Below, one piece after another: positions 34,192 through 43,047 of a stretch of DNA of 64,000 bases. The DNA is from Gracilibacillus massiliensis (lineage in GTDB: Bacteria > Bacillota > Bacilli > Bacillales > Amphibacillaceae). The notes beneath the pieces are model-generated. The model was not told where the DNA came from. It worked only from the letters and a program-made list of their open reading frames with translations, and made no database searches. Position 1 is the stretch's first letter. Every line of letters starts with the position of its first letter. Position numbers and translations under genes: made by a program. Where the stretch lies: positions 1 through 64,000 of the forward strand of contig NZ_CZRP01000009.1 of assembly GCF_001458115.1 (NCBI RefSeq). Reading direction: 5' to 3'.

Positions 34192-36021
34192 TTAAGCATT
34201 TTTCTTTTTAGATGCTTTTTCACGTTCATTTTTATTTAAGATTTTTTTGCGAAGACGGATCGATTCTGGTGTTACTTCACAGTATTCATCATCATCTAAA
34301 TATTGGATCGCTTCTTCTAACGACATTCTACGCGTCTTACGAATGGTAGATGTTTGATCCTTATTAGCTGAACGTACGTTAGTTAGATGTTTCTCTTTTG
34401 TAATATTTACAGTTAAATCATTTTCTCGATTATGTTGACCAACAATCATACCTGCGTATACTTCTGTACCAGGATCGACAAAAATGATCCCGCGGTCTTC
34501 CAAGTTCATGATACCGTAAGTAGATGCTTTTCCATTTTCTAAGGAAACAAGTACACCTTCACGACGTCCACCTACTTGACCTTTGACAAATGGTGCATAC
34601 TCTTCAAATGTATGATTGATAATTCCGTATCCACGCGTTTGGGTCATGAATTCTGTTGCATAACCAATCAACCCACGAGAAGGGACTTTGAATTCCATAC
34701 GAACTTGACCTGTTCCATGATTGACCATGTCCATCATTTCCCCTTTACGCGCTCCAAGGGATTCCATAACAGGACCTGTATAGTCTTCAGGTACATCAAT
34801 TTGTACTCTTTCTACAGGCTCACATTTTACACCATCAATCTCTTTAATGATTACTTGTGGTTTCGAAAGCTGCAATTCAAATCCTTCTCGACGCATATTC
34901 TCTACCAAGATCGATAAGTGTAATTCACCACGACCAGAGACAGTCCATGCATCAGGTGAATCGGTTGGATCTACACGAAGACTCACATCTGTTTCCAGCT
35001 GTGATAATAGTCGTTCATCGATTTGACGAGAAGTGATATATTTACCTTCTCTACCTGCAAATGGACTATTATTGACGACAAAAGTCATCTGTAAAGTTGG
35101 CTCGTCAATTCGTAAGATTGGTAAAGCTTCTTGATGTTCGGTTGGACAAACGGTCTCGCCAACGTTGATATCTTCCATACCAGCAACCGCAATAATATCA
35201 CCTGCTTTTGCTTCTTGGATCTCAATTCGCTTAAGACCAATAAAACCGAATAATTTACTAACACGGAAGTTTTTAACCGTACCATCCGTTTTCATTAAGG
35301 ATACTTGCTGTCCAACTTTAATCGATCCACGGAATACACGACCAACTCCGATACGTCCTAAATAATCGTTATAATCTAGCATCGTTACCTGGAATTGTAG
35401 TGGTTCTTCCGCATTGTCTACAGGAGCTGGAATTTTTTCGATGATTGTTTCGAAAATCGGCTCCATTGTGTCCTGTTGCTCTTCATCTGGAAAGCTTGAC
35501 GTTCCATTTAATGCAGAAGCATAAACAACTGGAAATTCTAATTGCTCATCATCTGCACCTAATTCGATAAATAAATCTAATACTTCATCCACAACTTCAT
35601 CAGGTCGTGCATTAGGACGGTCAATTTTGTTCAACACGACAACAGGTTGTAATTTTTGTTCCAAAGCTTTTTTCAATACAAATCGTGTTTGTGGCATACA
35701 TCCTTCATAAGCATCCACAACAAGTAGTACACCGTCTACCATTTTCATAATACGTTCTACTTCACCACCAAAATCGGCGTGGCCAGGTGTATCTAATATA
35801 TTTATATGTTTATCCTTATAATCAATGGCTGTGTTTTTCGCTAAAATCGTGATTCCACGCTCTTTTTCGATATCATTGGAATCCATTGCACGTTCTGCTA
35901 CTTGTTCATTTTCCCGAAATGTTCCTGAGTAATGGAGTAATTGGTCAACTAACGTTGTTTTACCATGGTCAACATGGGCAATTATCGCAATATTGCGAAG
36001 GTCTTCTCTTAATTGCGTCAT
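34192..36021 (-). CDS. typA: TypA/BipA ribosome-binding GTPase
   Basis: Translational GTPase needed for growth in cold and stress and for 50S maturation. Of 609 residues, G1 is IIAHVDHGKTT at the N-terminus, G3 DTPGHADFGGE, G4 NKIDRP, followed by EF-G-like domains and the BipA C-terminal domain (about 480-605). Start MTQLRED has a GAGGAGAG site; a 10-codon longer frame is unlikely. Single gene with its own terminator. Confidence 0.96.
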   Translation of the reverse strand: MTQLREDLRNIAIIAHVDHGKTTLVDQLLHYSGTFRENEQVAERAMDSNDIEKERGITILAKNTAIDYKDKHINILDTPGHADFGGEVERIMKMVDGVLLVVDAYEGCMPQTRFVLKKALEQKLQPVVVLNKIDRPNARPDEVVDEVLDLFIELGADDEQLEFPVVYASALNGTSSFPDEEQQDTMEPIFETIIEKIPAPVDNAEEPLQFQVTMLDYNDYLGRIGVGRVFRGSIKVGQQVSLMKTDGTVKNFRVSKLFGFIGLKRIEIQEAKAGDIIAVAGMEDINVGETVCPTEHQEALPILRIDEPTLQMTFVVNNSPFAGREGKYITSRQIDERLLSQLETDVSLRVDPTDSPDAWTVSGRGELHLSILVENMRREGFELQLSKPQVIIKEIDGVKCEPVERVQIDVPEDYTGPVMESLGARKGEMMDMVNHGTGQVRMEFKVPSRGLIGYATEFMTQTRGYGIINHTFEEYAPFVKGQVGGRREGVLVSLENGKASTYGIMNLEDRGIIFVDPGTEVYAGMIVGQHNRENDLTVNITKEKHLTNVRSANKDQTSTIRKTRRMSLEEAIQYLDDDEYCEVTPESIRLRKKILNKNEREKASKKKNA

Positions 36022-36098
36022 TTCATTCTCTCCTCTTAATGATACGTTCAATTTTTACAACTTATCTAGTATACCATAATAGTCATTAAATGTTATCA

Positions 36099-37454
36099 TT
36101 AATCGTTATTTTTTTCATGATCGGGAAATAATATGCTAAATTTCGCACCACCATGTATTCCATTTTCTGCTTTTATCGTACCACCAGATCTCTCCACAAT
36201 CGCTCTGGCAATTGCTAGACCAAGGCCTGTTTCACCACTTTTTCCTTTTACAAAACGATGGAATAATTTTTTAATGACGTCTTCATCAATTCCTTTTCCA
36301 TCATCTAAAACTTCTAACCGAAGCTCGTTATTCTCGGTAATAACAGCTATTTCTACCTGACTGCTTGCATGCCGGATCGCATTTGTCACAATATTCATGA
36401 CTGCTTGTAACATTTTTTCTTCGTCAAAAGTGATCGTCCTATCCTCTACTTTTGTTAAGGTCACTGTAATATTTTTATCATTTGCAATTGGTATGGCGCG
36501 TTCCATCACTTTCTCTATAAATGGCTTGATACGAATGGCATCTGCTTTATAAATATCTGCCTCACTGTCCAGTTTAGCTAAAAGAATAATTTCATTAATG
36601 ATTTTCTTAAGACGATTTATCTCAGCAACCATCACATCTAAACCACGGTCTGCTTCTTTACCTTCAAAAATTCCGTCTTTAATACCTTCCGCATAACCTT
36701 GTATGGTCATTAAAGGCGTTTTTAATTCATGACTTGCATTTTGGAAAAAGTGATGCTGGGATTGAATAAAATTATTCAATTCATTAGCCATTTCGACAAC
36801 ACTTTGTTCTACTTCTTTGATCTCGCCAGTTGCCTGTATTTCTTCCATTTCATCAAATTGGCGTTTCTCAATTTTCTTTAATTGATGGCGCAATTTCGTT
36901 AAAGGTGTCACTAATTTGGTCGTTAAGTAATGACTTAATAAGACGGCTACTGCTATTCCGATTAAAAAGATGATAAATAGACGATTCACCAAACTTCTTT
37001 GAACTTCTTGCAAATCATCCAATGGTGTTAACAACACTAATTGTTGGGTAACAACAGGTGAATAAAAAGGGATAATAGAGACTACATAACGATCATCTTC
37101 CCCTTGCCATAATGGTTGTTCTTCATTTGTCAGATCATGCTGTGCGATCCACTCATCTAATTTGTCCATATCTGGAATTGATGAAAAGATCACACGTTCA
37201 TTCCCTTCATCATAAGCAAAGACCTGTAAATTATATTGTTCTAACATTTGCAGCAACCTTTGAACATTTGTCGTGCTATTTAAGTCTTGTGACAAAATAA
37301 AGTTAACGATCAATTCCCCTTTATCTTCTAACTGACGTTGTTCATCTTTAATTAACATCTGCAACATTTGTGAATAGATCGTAATACCTGCCACCGTCAT
37401 AATAATAACTAATAAAGTCGTAAAAGCGATCGTTAATTGGTATTGTAATTTCAT
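36099..37454 (-). CDS. cssS: CssS-like sensor histidine kinase
   Basis: Membrane kinase of 451 residues: helix 1 at about 7-30, extracytoplasmic domain to about 155, helix 2 at about 157-175, HAMP, then HisKA with phospho-acceptor His242 (SHELKTPLMT), and an ATPase domain with NIVTNAIRHAS and DDGKGID boxes. It overlaps the regulator gene by 4 nt and the pair is divergent to htrA, matching cssRS-htrB of B. subtilis, where CssS detects misfolded secreted protein. The name rests mostly on context. Confidence 0.85.
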   Translation of the reverse strand: MKLQYQLTIAFTTLLVIIMTVAGITIYSQMLQMLIKDEQRQLEDKGELIVNFILSQDLNSTTNVQRLLQMLEQYNLQVFAYDEGNERVIFSSIPDMDKLDEWIAQHDLTNEEQPLWQGEDDRYVVSIIPFYSPVVTQQLVLLTPLDDLQEVQRSLVNRLFIIFLIGIAVAVLLSHYLTTKLVTPLTKLRHQLKKIEKRQFDEMEEIQATGEIKEVEQSVVEMANELNNFIQSQHHFFQNASHELKTPLMTIQGYAEGIKDGIFEGKEADRGLDVMVAEINRLKKIINEIILLAKLDSEADIYKADAIRIKPFIEKVMERAIPIANDKNITVTLTKVEDRTITFDEEKMLQAVMNIVTNAIRHASSQVEIAVITENNELRLEVLDDGKGIDEDVIKKLFHRFVKGKSGETGLGLAIARAIVERSGGTIKAENGIHGGAKFSILFPDHEKNND

Positions 37455-38143
37455 GTTTGGTCTCCGTCATATTCTAAGCGATAACCGTGTCCCCAAACGG
37501 TTTCAATCGGTAAACTCTCCATTTTTTTTCTTAATCGTTTCACAAGATCATCTACTGCTCGATCACTTCCGAAATAATCGTTGCCCCACACTAATGTCAA
37601 TAATTCTTCTCTTGAAAAAGCACGATTTGGTTGTTTGGCAAAAATTTCTAGCATCTCAAATTCTTTTGAAGTGACATCAATTTCTTGCTGTTGCCATTTA
37701 ACAATACGTGCCGCTTTATCAACTTCAAGTCCACCAAGTTCTATCACACTGGATTGATCGCTCTTTTGTACTGGCTGTGATTCCGCTCGTTTAAAGAGAC
37801 GTTTTATTCTTGCCACTAATTCTCTTGGACTGAATGGCTTTGTTAGATAGTCATCACTACCCAACTCTAAACCAAGTATTTTATCGACTTCCTCATCTTT
37901 TGCAGAGATGATAATAATCGGAACCTCACTTATTTGCCTGATTTTTTTACATAATTCATACCCGTCCATCCCTGGCAGCATAATATCCAATATCCACATA
38001 TCTGGCTGGCCTTTAGTTGCTAAGTCCCATGCGTCCTCAGCTGTTTCCAATAGTGTCACATGATAACCTTCTTTTTTTAAATAAGCATTCACAATATCTC
38101 GAATATTTGGATCATCTTCTACCATATATATTTGTTGGTTCAT
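37451..38143 (-). CDS. cssR: CssR-like OmpR-family response regulator
   Basis: A 230-residue regulator with receiver domain (acidic pocket Asp10/Asp11, phospho-acceptor Asp53 in ILDIMLPGMD, Lys in YLTKPFSP) and an OmpR winged helix (ELLTLVWGNDYFGSDRAVDDLVKRLRKK). I chose MNQQIYMVED as start with GGTGGAAGG upstream; the frame is open 27 codons further. In B. subtilis CssR activates htrA and htrB; the facing htrA gene here is the obvious target. Confidence 0.87.
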   Translation of the reverse strand: MNQQIYMVEDDPNIRDIVNAYLKKEGYHVTLLETAEDAWDLATKGQPDMWILDIMLPGMDGYELCKKIRQISEVPIIIISAKDEEVDKILGLELGSDDYLTKPFSPRELVARIKRLFKRAESQPVQKSDQSSVIELGGLEVDKAARIVKWQQQEIDVTSKEFEMLEIFAKQPNRAFSREELLTLVWGNDYFGSDRAVDDLVKRLRKKMESLPIETVWGHGYRLEYDGDQT

Positions 38144-38246
38144 GTTACCTTCCACCTCTCCGCATCTTTCTTTTATCACAGTGTAAACGTCCGTAATACC
38201 CTTGAAAGATTTCTTATTAAACAAAAAGGTGAACGGACGCTAACTT

Positions 38247-38312
38247 CCTGATAAGTTTCGCTATCAATCAGCTAAAGTTTAAAACTTCCGCTGATTGAAG
38301 TCTCGCTTTATC
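38247..38312. repeat. Small hairpin repeat, second copy
   Basis: Read on the minus strand: GATAAAGCGAGACTTCAATCAGC, loop, GCTGATTGATAGCGAAACTTATC. It is the same family as 19769-19828; the inner stem changes from AATCAGTG/CACTGATT to AATCAGC/GCTGATT with pairing retained. Located between cssR and htrA. Confidence 0.75.
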
Positions 38313-38363
38313 ATATTTTCGCACATTTATCTAAAAAAATTAAGTAATGCTATATAATTAGCT

Positions 38364-38386
38364 CATTTTACACATTTTTTATACAC
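38364..38386 (+). promoter_or_regulatory. Candidate CssR operator upstream of htrA
   Basis: CATTTTACACATTTTTTATACAC holds two imperfect octamers (TTTTACAC and TTTTATAC) spaced by one helical turn, like the TTTTCACA-type repeats described upstream of CssR targets in B. subtilis. Position about 85-110 nt before the htrA ATG is suitable. Inference from pattern. Confidence 0.4.
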
Positions 38387-38471
38387 TTATCCCGTTAATA
38401 TGCCGTAAATGGTGGGTAATATAGTAAGTGAAGTTATTAATAACAAATTTTCTAAAAAGGTGTGAATAGAT

Positions 38472-39698
38472 ATGAATCAAGAATTTAATCAAGAACACAC
38501 TCCCAAACCAAAAAAGGAAAGAAACACTTTCCCAATGTTAATGAGTGGTGTAGCCGGAGGTGTCATTGCGGCTTTATTTACAGGAGGAATTTTTCTGACG
38601 CAATTAGATGATAATCAAGACGTTGCTTTGGAAAATACAGTAGAGACGGAAGAGACAGCAGAAAGTTTGCAATCTACTGATCAGGAAGCAGTAACCACTT
38701 CGAATCTATCTAACGAGAATACAAACTCAATTAGCGGAGCGGTAGAAAAAGTATCAGATGCCGTAGTTGGTATCTCGAATGTGCAACAAGTTAGTCTCTG
38801 GGAAGAATCAGATGCAGCGGGCACTGGCTCTGGTGTTATTTATAAAAGCGATGGTGAGAACGCATATGTGGTAACCAATAATCACGTAGTAGAAGGAGCC
38901 GAGCAAGTAGAAGTTATTTTAACGAACGGAGAACATGTTGAAGCAGAAGTCTTAGGTACAGACGCATTAACTGACCTTGCTGTACTACAAATTCCAAATG
39001 ATCAAGTAACAACTGTAGCTGAACTAGGCTCATCCGATGAATTGACAGTCGGTGAAACAGCGATTGCAATCGGTAACCCTCTTGGCACCGAGTTTGCCGG
39101 ATCGGTGACACAAGGTATTATTAGTGGTTTAGATCGAGCAGTCGATATGGATTTAAATAGTGATGGTCAAGCAGACTGGACAACAAATGTTATTCAAACA
39201 GATGCTGCGATCAACCCTGGTAACAGTGGTGGCGCATTAATTAACACGAATGGCCAATTAATAGGAATTAACTCGATGAAAATTGCACAGGCTGCAGTAG
39301 AAGGTATCGGTTTTGCGATTCCAGTTAGTGATGCAAAACCTGTTATTGAGCAACTAGAAACAGATGGTGAAGTGGTTCGACCATTCATGGGTATTAGCGC
39401 TGTCGACTTGTCAACAGTACCAGCTCGCCACGTTCAAGAAACATTGAAATTAGAAGAGAGTGTTGAGGGCGGTATTGTCATTGCCGATGTAGAATCGAAT
39501 TCTCCAGCAGGTGAAGCAGGATTGCAACAATACGATGTCGTAACAAAAATCGATGATCAAGAAATCAGTTCAATGCTTGATTTAAAAACGTATTTATACC
39601 GCGAGACCGAAATCGGTGATGAAATTACAGTGACCTTCTATCGTGAAGGAAACGTACAAACTGCAACCATGACATTAGATAAACAGGAAGATCTATAA
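38472..39698 (+). CDS. htrA: HtrA/DegP-like serine protease, membrane anchored
   Basis: Quality-control protease for secreted proteins. The 408-residue protein has a cytoplasmic basic N-terminus, one membrane helix (about 22-43), a Glu/Thr-rich linker, the trypsin-like domain with His138, Asp168 and Ser252 (NPGNSGGAL), and a single PDZ domain (about 305-400). This is the layout of Bacillus HtrA/HtrB/YyxA. Divergent from cssRS as in the htrB locus. ATG follows AAAAAGGTGTG. Strongly acidic, as in halotolerant relatives. Confidence 0.93.
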   Translation: MNQEFNQEHTPKPKKERNTFPMLMSGVAGGVIAALFTGGIFLTQLDDNQDVALENTVETEETAESLQSTDQEAVTTSNLSNENTNSISGAVEKVSDAVVGISNVQQVSLWEESDAAGTGSGVIYKSDGENAYVVTNNHVVEGAEQVEVILTNGEHVEAEVLGTDALTDLAVLQIPNDQVTTVAELGSSDELTVGETAIAIGNPLGTEFAGSVTQGIISGLDRAVDMDLNSDGQADWTTNVIQTDAAINPGNSGGALINTNGQLIGINSMKIAQAAVEGIGFAIPVSDAKPVIEQLETDGEVVRPFMGISAVDLSTVPARHVQETLKLEESVEGGIVIADVESNSPAGEAGLQQYDVVTKIDDQEISSMLDLKTYLYRETEIGDEITVTFYREGNVQTATMTLDKQEDL

Positions 39699-39710
39699 AG
39701 TGAGACAAAT

Positions 39711-39738
39711 AAAACCTAGGCTCTAGCCTAGGTTTTTT
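39711..39738. terminator. Bidirectional terminator between htrA and DksA-like gene
   Basis: AAAACCTAGGCTC/TAGCCTAGGTTTT hairpin with TTTTTT on the plus strand; A-run on the other side lets it serve both convergent genes. Confidence 0.85.
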
Positions 39739-40090
39739 ATTTACCATGATTGATGCAATATCTAGTGGTTGGAATAGCTAATAAGCGATCTTCTGAAATT
39801 TCTATTCCACACTCCTCACAAAGATGATAAGTACCTTTTTCAATTGCTTTTAATGCATGTTCAACTTCTTCTAATTCTTGTTGTTCATGTTCTTGTATAG
39901 TCAGATCTTTTTGCCGCTCATATAATTCAGTTCCCATATCTGCAGGATGATTGTCAAAACTTGTTGATAATTCTCCAACTTCTGCATCCAATGCTTTATT
40001 TTCATTGACACTCTCTGCATTATTCTGCTGTAATTTCTCTTTTCTTTCATTTAAATAACTTTGACATTGCTCTAGTATTTCTTGATTCAT
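39737..40090 (-). CDS. TraR/DksA-type zinc finger protein, YocK-like general stress protein
   Basis: A 117-residue protein with a helical N-terminal region and a C-terminal zinc finger CEECG...RYCINH. The last ligand is His instead of Cys (C-x2-C-x17-C-x2-H). Bacillus YocK, a SigB-dependent stress protein, has this layout. Start MNQEILEQ has AAAAGGAGG upstream, and a SigB-type promoter precedes it (40115-40140), supporting the assignment. Molecular target unknown; DksA relatives bind RNA polymerase. Confidence 0.87.
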   Translation of the reverse strand: MNQEILEQCQSYLNERKEKLQQNNAESVNENKALDAEVGELSTSFDNHPADMGTELYERQKDLTIQEHEQQELEEVEHALKAIEKGTYHLCEECGIEISEDRLLAIPTTRYCINHGK

Positions 40091-40114
40091 GTTTATCCTC
40101 CTTTTAGTCCACTT

Positions 40115-40140
40115 ATTCCCATTATTTAATAAATAAAAAC
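40115..40140 (-). promoter_or_regulatory. SigB-type promoter of the DksA-like gene
   Basis: Minus strand GTTTTT (40135-40140), 14-nt spacer, GGGAAT (40115-40120). The -10 is a full match to GGGWAW and the -35 is 4 of 6. It lies 25 nt from the gene start, so the transcript has a short leader. Confidence 0.6.
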
Positions 40141-40197
40141 AACCATTAGTCTCAATCGCTTTTTTCTGATACAGTAAAAGAAAAAAGGAGAATTGTG

Positions 40198-41070
40198 ATG
40201 ACAAAAACTATTGGTTTTATTGGATCAGGTGTAATGGGAAAAAGTATGGCGAGCCATTTAATTGATGCAGGTTATCACGTACATCTTTTCACCAGAACAA
40301 AAGAAAAAGCGCTTGAGCTCTTAAATCAAGGAGCCATTTGGGAAGATACAGTAGCTTCTCTTGCAACTAAATCAGATATTATCATTACCATGGTTGGTTA
40401 TCCTTCTGATGTTGAAAACCTTTACCTTGAAGAGAATGGTATTATTAATAACGCCAAACCAGGCTCCTATTTAATTGATATGACAACATCCGACCCGCAA
40501 TTAGCAGAAGAAATAGCAAAAGTTGCTGAAACTAAAAAGTTACACAGCTTAGATGCCCCTGTATCTGGTGGTGATATTGGCGCTAAAAGTGGGAAATTAG
40601 CCATTATGGTGGGTGGTACACAACAGGATTTCGATACGATGTTACCTCTCTTTGAAATAATGGGAGAAAATATTGTATTGCAAGGGCCAGCTGGAGCGGG
40701 GCAACATACCAAAATGGCGAATCAAATTAATATAGCTTCCACCATGATCGGTGTATCAGAATCAATTATGTATGCAAAAAAAGCAGGATTAGACCCTGAA
40801 CGTGTGTTAAAAAGCATATCCACTGGAGCAGCAGGGAGTTTTTCTTTATCTAAATTAGCACCACGGATGATCAATGACGATTTTGAACCAGGGTTTTATA
40901 TCAAACATTTTATTAAAGATATGAAAATTGCCCTTACCAATGCTAAAAACATGGGAATTCAAACGCCTGGTCTAGCTCTATCACTTGAATTATATGAAGA
41001 ATTAGCAGACAAAGGATTAGAAGACCGCGGTACACAAGCTTTGGTCAAGTGGTTTGAAGGGGATTTGTAA
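40198..41070 (+). CDS. NAD(P)-dependent beta-hydroxyacid dehydrogenase (YkwC-like)
   Basis: A 290-residue member of the 3-hydroxyisobutyrate dehydrogenase family: Rossmann motif [13 protein letters not shown] at the N-terminus, substrate-binding [12 protein letters not shown] near 120, and catalytic Lys in GQHTKMANQ near 170. Substrate could be 3-hydroxyisobutyrate, tartronate semialdehyde or a succinic semialdehyde; sequence alone does not decide. ATG 7 nt after GGAG chosen over a GTG one codon earlier. Divergent from the DksA-like gene. Confidence 0.9.
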   Translation: MTKTIGFIGSGVMGKSMASHLIDAGYHVHLFTRTKEKALELLNQGAIWEDTVASLATKSDIIITMVGYPSDVENLYLEENGIINNAKPGSYLIDMTTSDPQLAEEIAKVAETKKLHSLDAPVSGGDIGAKSGKLAIMVGGTQQDFDTMLPLFEIMGENIVLQGPAGAGQHTKMANQINIASTMIGVSESIMYAKKAGLDPERVLKSISTGAAGSFSLSKLAPRMINDDFEPGFYIKHFIKDMKIALTNAKNMGIQTPGLALSLELYEELADKGLEDRGTQALVKWFEGDL

Positions 41071-41079
41071 TAGTTTCTA

Positions 41080-41109
41080 TTGATTTTAATAGGAAAAGTT
41101 TGTTACAAT
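41080..41109 (+). promoter_or_regulatory. SigA promoter of trhO
   Basis: TTGATT (41080-41085), 18-nt spacer, TACAAT (41104-41109), about 85 nt before the chosen trhO start. Confidence 0.65.
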
Positions 41110-41195
41110 ATATGCTTGCAAGAGACAATGTTATATGTATATCCAACCTAAACACGTTTATATCTTGCAAATATGAATTGATAGGTGGTAGAAAA

Positions 41196-42170
41196 ATGGA
41201 GACAAAAGAAACGTACCAAGTATTATTGTATTATAAGTTTGTAACAATCGAAGACCCAGAAACGTTTGCCCAAGAACATTTGGATTTTTGTAAAGACTTA
41301 GGTCTAAAGGGACGAATCCTGATTGCAGAAGAAGGCATAAATGGAACAGTTTCTGGAACCGTTGAACAAACAAATAAGTATATGGAAGCAATGAATAATG
41401 ACCCGAAGTTTGCGGACATGGTATTTAAAATTGACAAAGCAGATGGTCATGCATTCAAAAAGATGCACTGTCGTCATCGACCAGAACTTGTCACACTTCG
41501 TTTAGGTGAAGAAGATGTCGATCCACGCGAAAAGAATGCCGACTTCTTAAATCCAAAAGAGTTTTATGAAGCAATGAAAGATGAGAACACAGTGATTCTC
41601 GATACTAGAAATGATTATGAATATGAACTTGGTCATTTCCGTGGTGCCATCAATCCAGATATAGATAATTTTCGCGATCTGCCTGAGTGGATAGAAGATA
41701 ATCGTGAACAATTAGAAGGTAAAAAAGTATTAATGTATTGTACTGGCGGAATTCGTTGTGAAAAATTCGGTGGTTGGATGAAAGAAAAAGGCTTCGATGA
41801 TGTTGGACAGCTTCACGGCGGGATTGTCACATATGGAAAAGATGATGAAGTACAAGGTGAATTGTGGGATGGTCAATTATACGTTTTTGACGAGCGTATT
41901 TCTGTCCCTGTGAACCGTAAAGAGCATGTAGTGGTTGGTCGTGATTATTTTGACGGTGAGCCATGTGAACGTTATGCCAATTGCGCCAATCCTGAATGTA
42001 ATAAGCAGATTCTTTGCTCAGAAGAAAATGAACATAAATACATGCGAGGATGTACACACGAATGTCGTGTTAGCCCGCGTAACTTATATGTGCAAGAGCA
42101 TGATCTAACTGAAGAAGAGATACAAGCAAGGTTAGATCGTATTGCGGAAGAAGACGGCGTAGTGCAATAA
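41196..42170 (+). CDS. trhO: tRNA uridine(34) hydroxylase TrhO (YbfQ)
   Basis: Oxygen-dependent hydroxylation of U34 in a subset of tRNAs, leading to mo5U derivatives. The 324-residue protein has the N-terminal acylphosphatase-like domain (about 1-100) and a rhodanese domain (about 120-220) with active loop [10 protein letters not shown]. Four cysteines in the C-terminal region ([18 protein letters not shown]) are typical. METKETYQ is preferred as start because AGGTGG precedes it; upstream codons are unlike the family. Confidence 0.93.
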   Translation: METKETYQVLLYYKFVTIEDPETFAQEHLDFCKDLGLKGRILIAEEGINGTVSGTVEQTNKYMEAMNNDPKFADMVFKIDKADGHAFKKMHCRHRPELVTLRLGEEDVDPREKNADFLNPKEFYEAMKDENTVILDTRNDYEYELGHFRGAINPDIDNFRDLPEWIEDNREQLEGKKVLMYCTGGIRCEKFGGWMKEKGFDDVGQLHGGIVTYGKDDEVQGELWDGQLYVFDERISVPVNRKEHVVVGRDYFDGEPCERYANCANPECNKQILCSEENEHKYMRGCTHECRVSPRNLYVQEHDLTEEEIQARLDRIAEEDGVVQ

Positions 42171-42189
42171 ATAATTCAATGAACAGATG

Positions 42190-42218
42190 AAAGAGTTAGC
42201 TTTATGCTAGCTCTTTTT
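42190..42218 (+). terminator. Terminator of trhO
   Basis: AAAGAGTTAGC pairs with GCTAGCTCTTT (one mismatch) followed by TTTTTTG. Confidence 0.85.
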
Positions 42219-42322
42219 TGTTTGTAGTGTATGGGTATAAAGTAGTTTCCAATTTTTTGAGCATATTTTTCTGACATTGTTTGACTTTATGCTATCCTTC
42301 TTGATAAGGAGGTGATGGTGTT

Positions 42323-42805
42323 ATGTCAATCTATGATTTAAAAGTCCAGACACCTAAAGGCGAAGAAAAATTAGTAAATGATTATAAAGCCAAGGCAATG
42401 ATCATTGTGAATACAGCAAGTAAGTGTGGTTTTGCTCCACAATTTGATGGATTGCAAGAACTATATGAAAAATACAAAGATGATGGTTTGCAAATTCTCG
42501 GGTTTCCAAGTAATCAGTTCATGAATCAAGAGCCTGGTTCAAGTGAAGAAGCGGAAGAACATTGTCGTATTAATTATGGAGTCAGCTTCCCTATGTTTGG
42601 AAAAACAGAAGTTCGCGGAAAAAATGCACACCCTCTGTTTCAACACCTAACAAAAGAAGCACCAGGTATAATTTCCGGATCGATTAAATGGAATTTCACC
42701 AAGTTTCTTATCGATGAAGAGGGTAACGTAGTAAAACGCTATGCACCTAAGACAGAACCTAAAGACATAGAAGAAGATATTAAAAAATTACTGCAAAAAA
42801 GCTAA
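42323..42805 (+). CDS. bsaA: Glutathione peroxidase-like thiol peroxidase BsaA
   Basis: Reduces hydroperoxides, in Gram-positives mainly with thioredoxin. The 160-residue protein has peroxidatic Cys35 in [12 protein letters not shown], Gln in FPSNQF and Trp in KWNFTKFL, the catalytic triad of the family; Cys is used instead of selenocysteine. ATG follows AAGGAGGTGATG. Single gene with terminator. Confidence 0.94.
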   Translation: MSIYDLKVQTPKGEEKLVNDYKAKAMIIVNTASKCGFAPQFDGLQELYEKYKDDGLQILGFPSNQFMNQEPGSSEEAEEHCRINYGVSFPMFGKTEVRGKNAHPLFQHLTKEAPGIISGSIKWNFTKFLIDEEGNVVKRYAPKTEPKDIEEDIKKLLQKS

Positions 42806-42810
42806 TAGAA

Positions 42811-42844
42811 AGTAGCATGTTCACTTCGAGCATGCTATTTTTTT
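42811..42844 (+). terminator. Terminator of bsaA
   Basis: AGTAGCATG and CATGCTAT pair around TTCACTTCGAG, followed by seven T. Confidence 0.85.
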
Positions 42845-42956
42845 GATTAGAATCCTCACATCTCCTTTTTCTATTGTAAGAAAGCAAATAAACCTTGTTA
42901 TATAATCTGACAACAAACATGACTTTTATTCTAATCAAATAGTATTATTTACTCAT

Positions 42957-42992
42957 AACAACGGATGTTTCATTTATTAACATCCGTTGTTT
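42957..42992 (+). promoter_or_regulatory. Strong hairpin in the leader of the Amt-MCP gene
   Basis: AACAACGGATGTT pairs perfectly with AACATCCGTTGTT around an 8-nt loop. It is followed by TTC rather than a long T-run, so it is a weak terminator at best. A TATAAT box stands at 42900-42905, about 45 nt before it, so it probably lies in the 5' leader. Confidence 0.6.
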
Positions 42993-43047
42993 CATGTTAC
43001 TACATCATCGCATACTTACAACTACTATTATAAAAAGGATGATGAGA

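Noticed and set aside
42994-43047. Longer start for Amt-MCP
   Set aside because: Would begin just after the leader hairpin and add 18 basic residues; AAGGA is correctly placed for the ATG at 43048.
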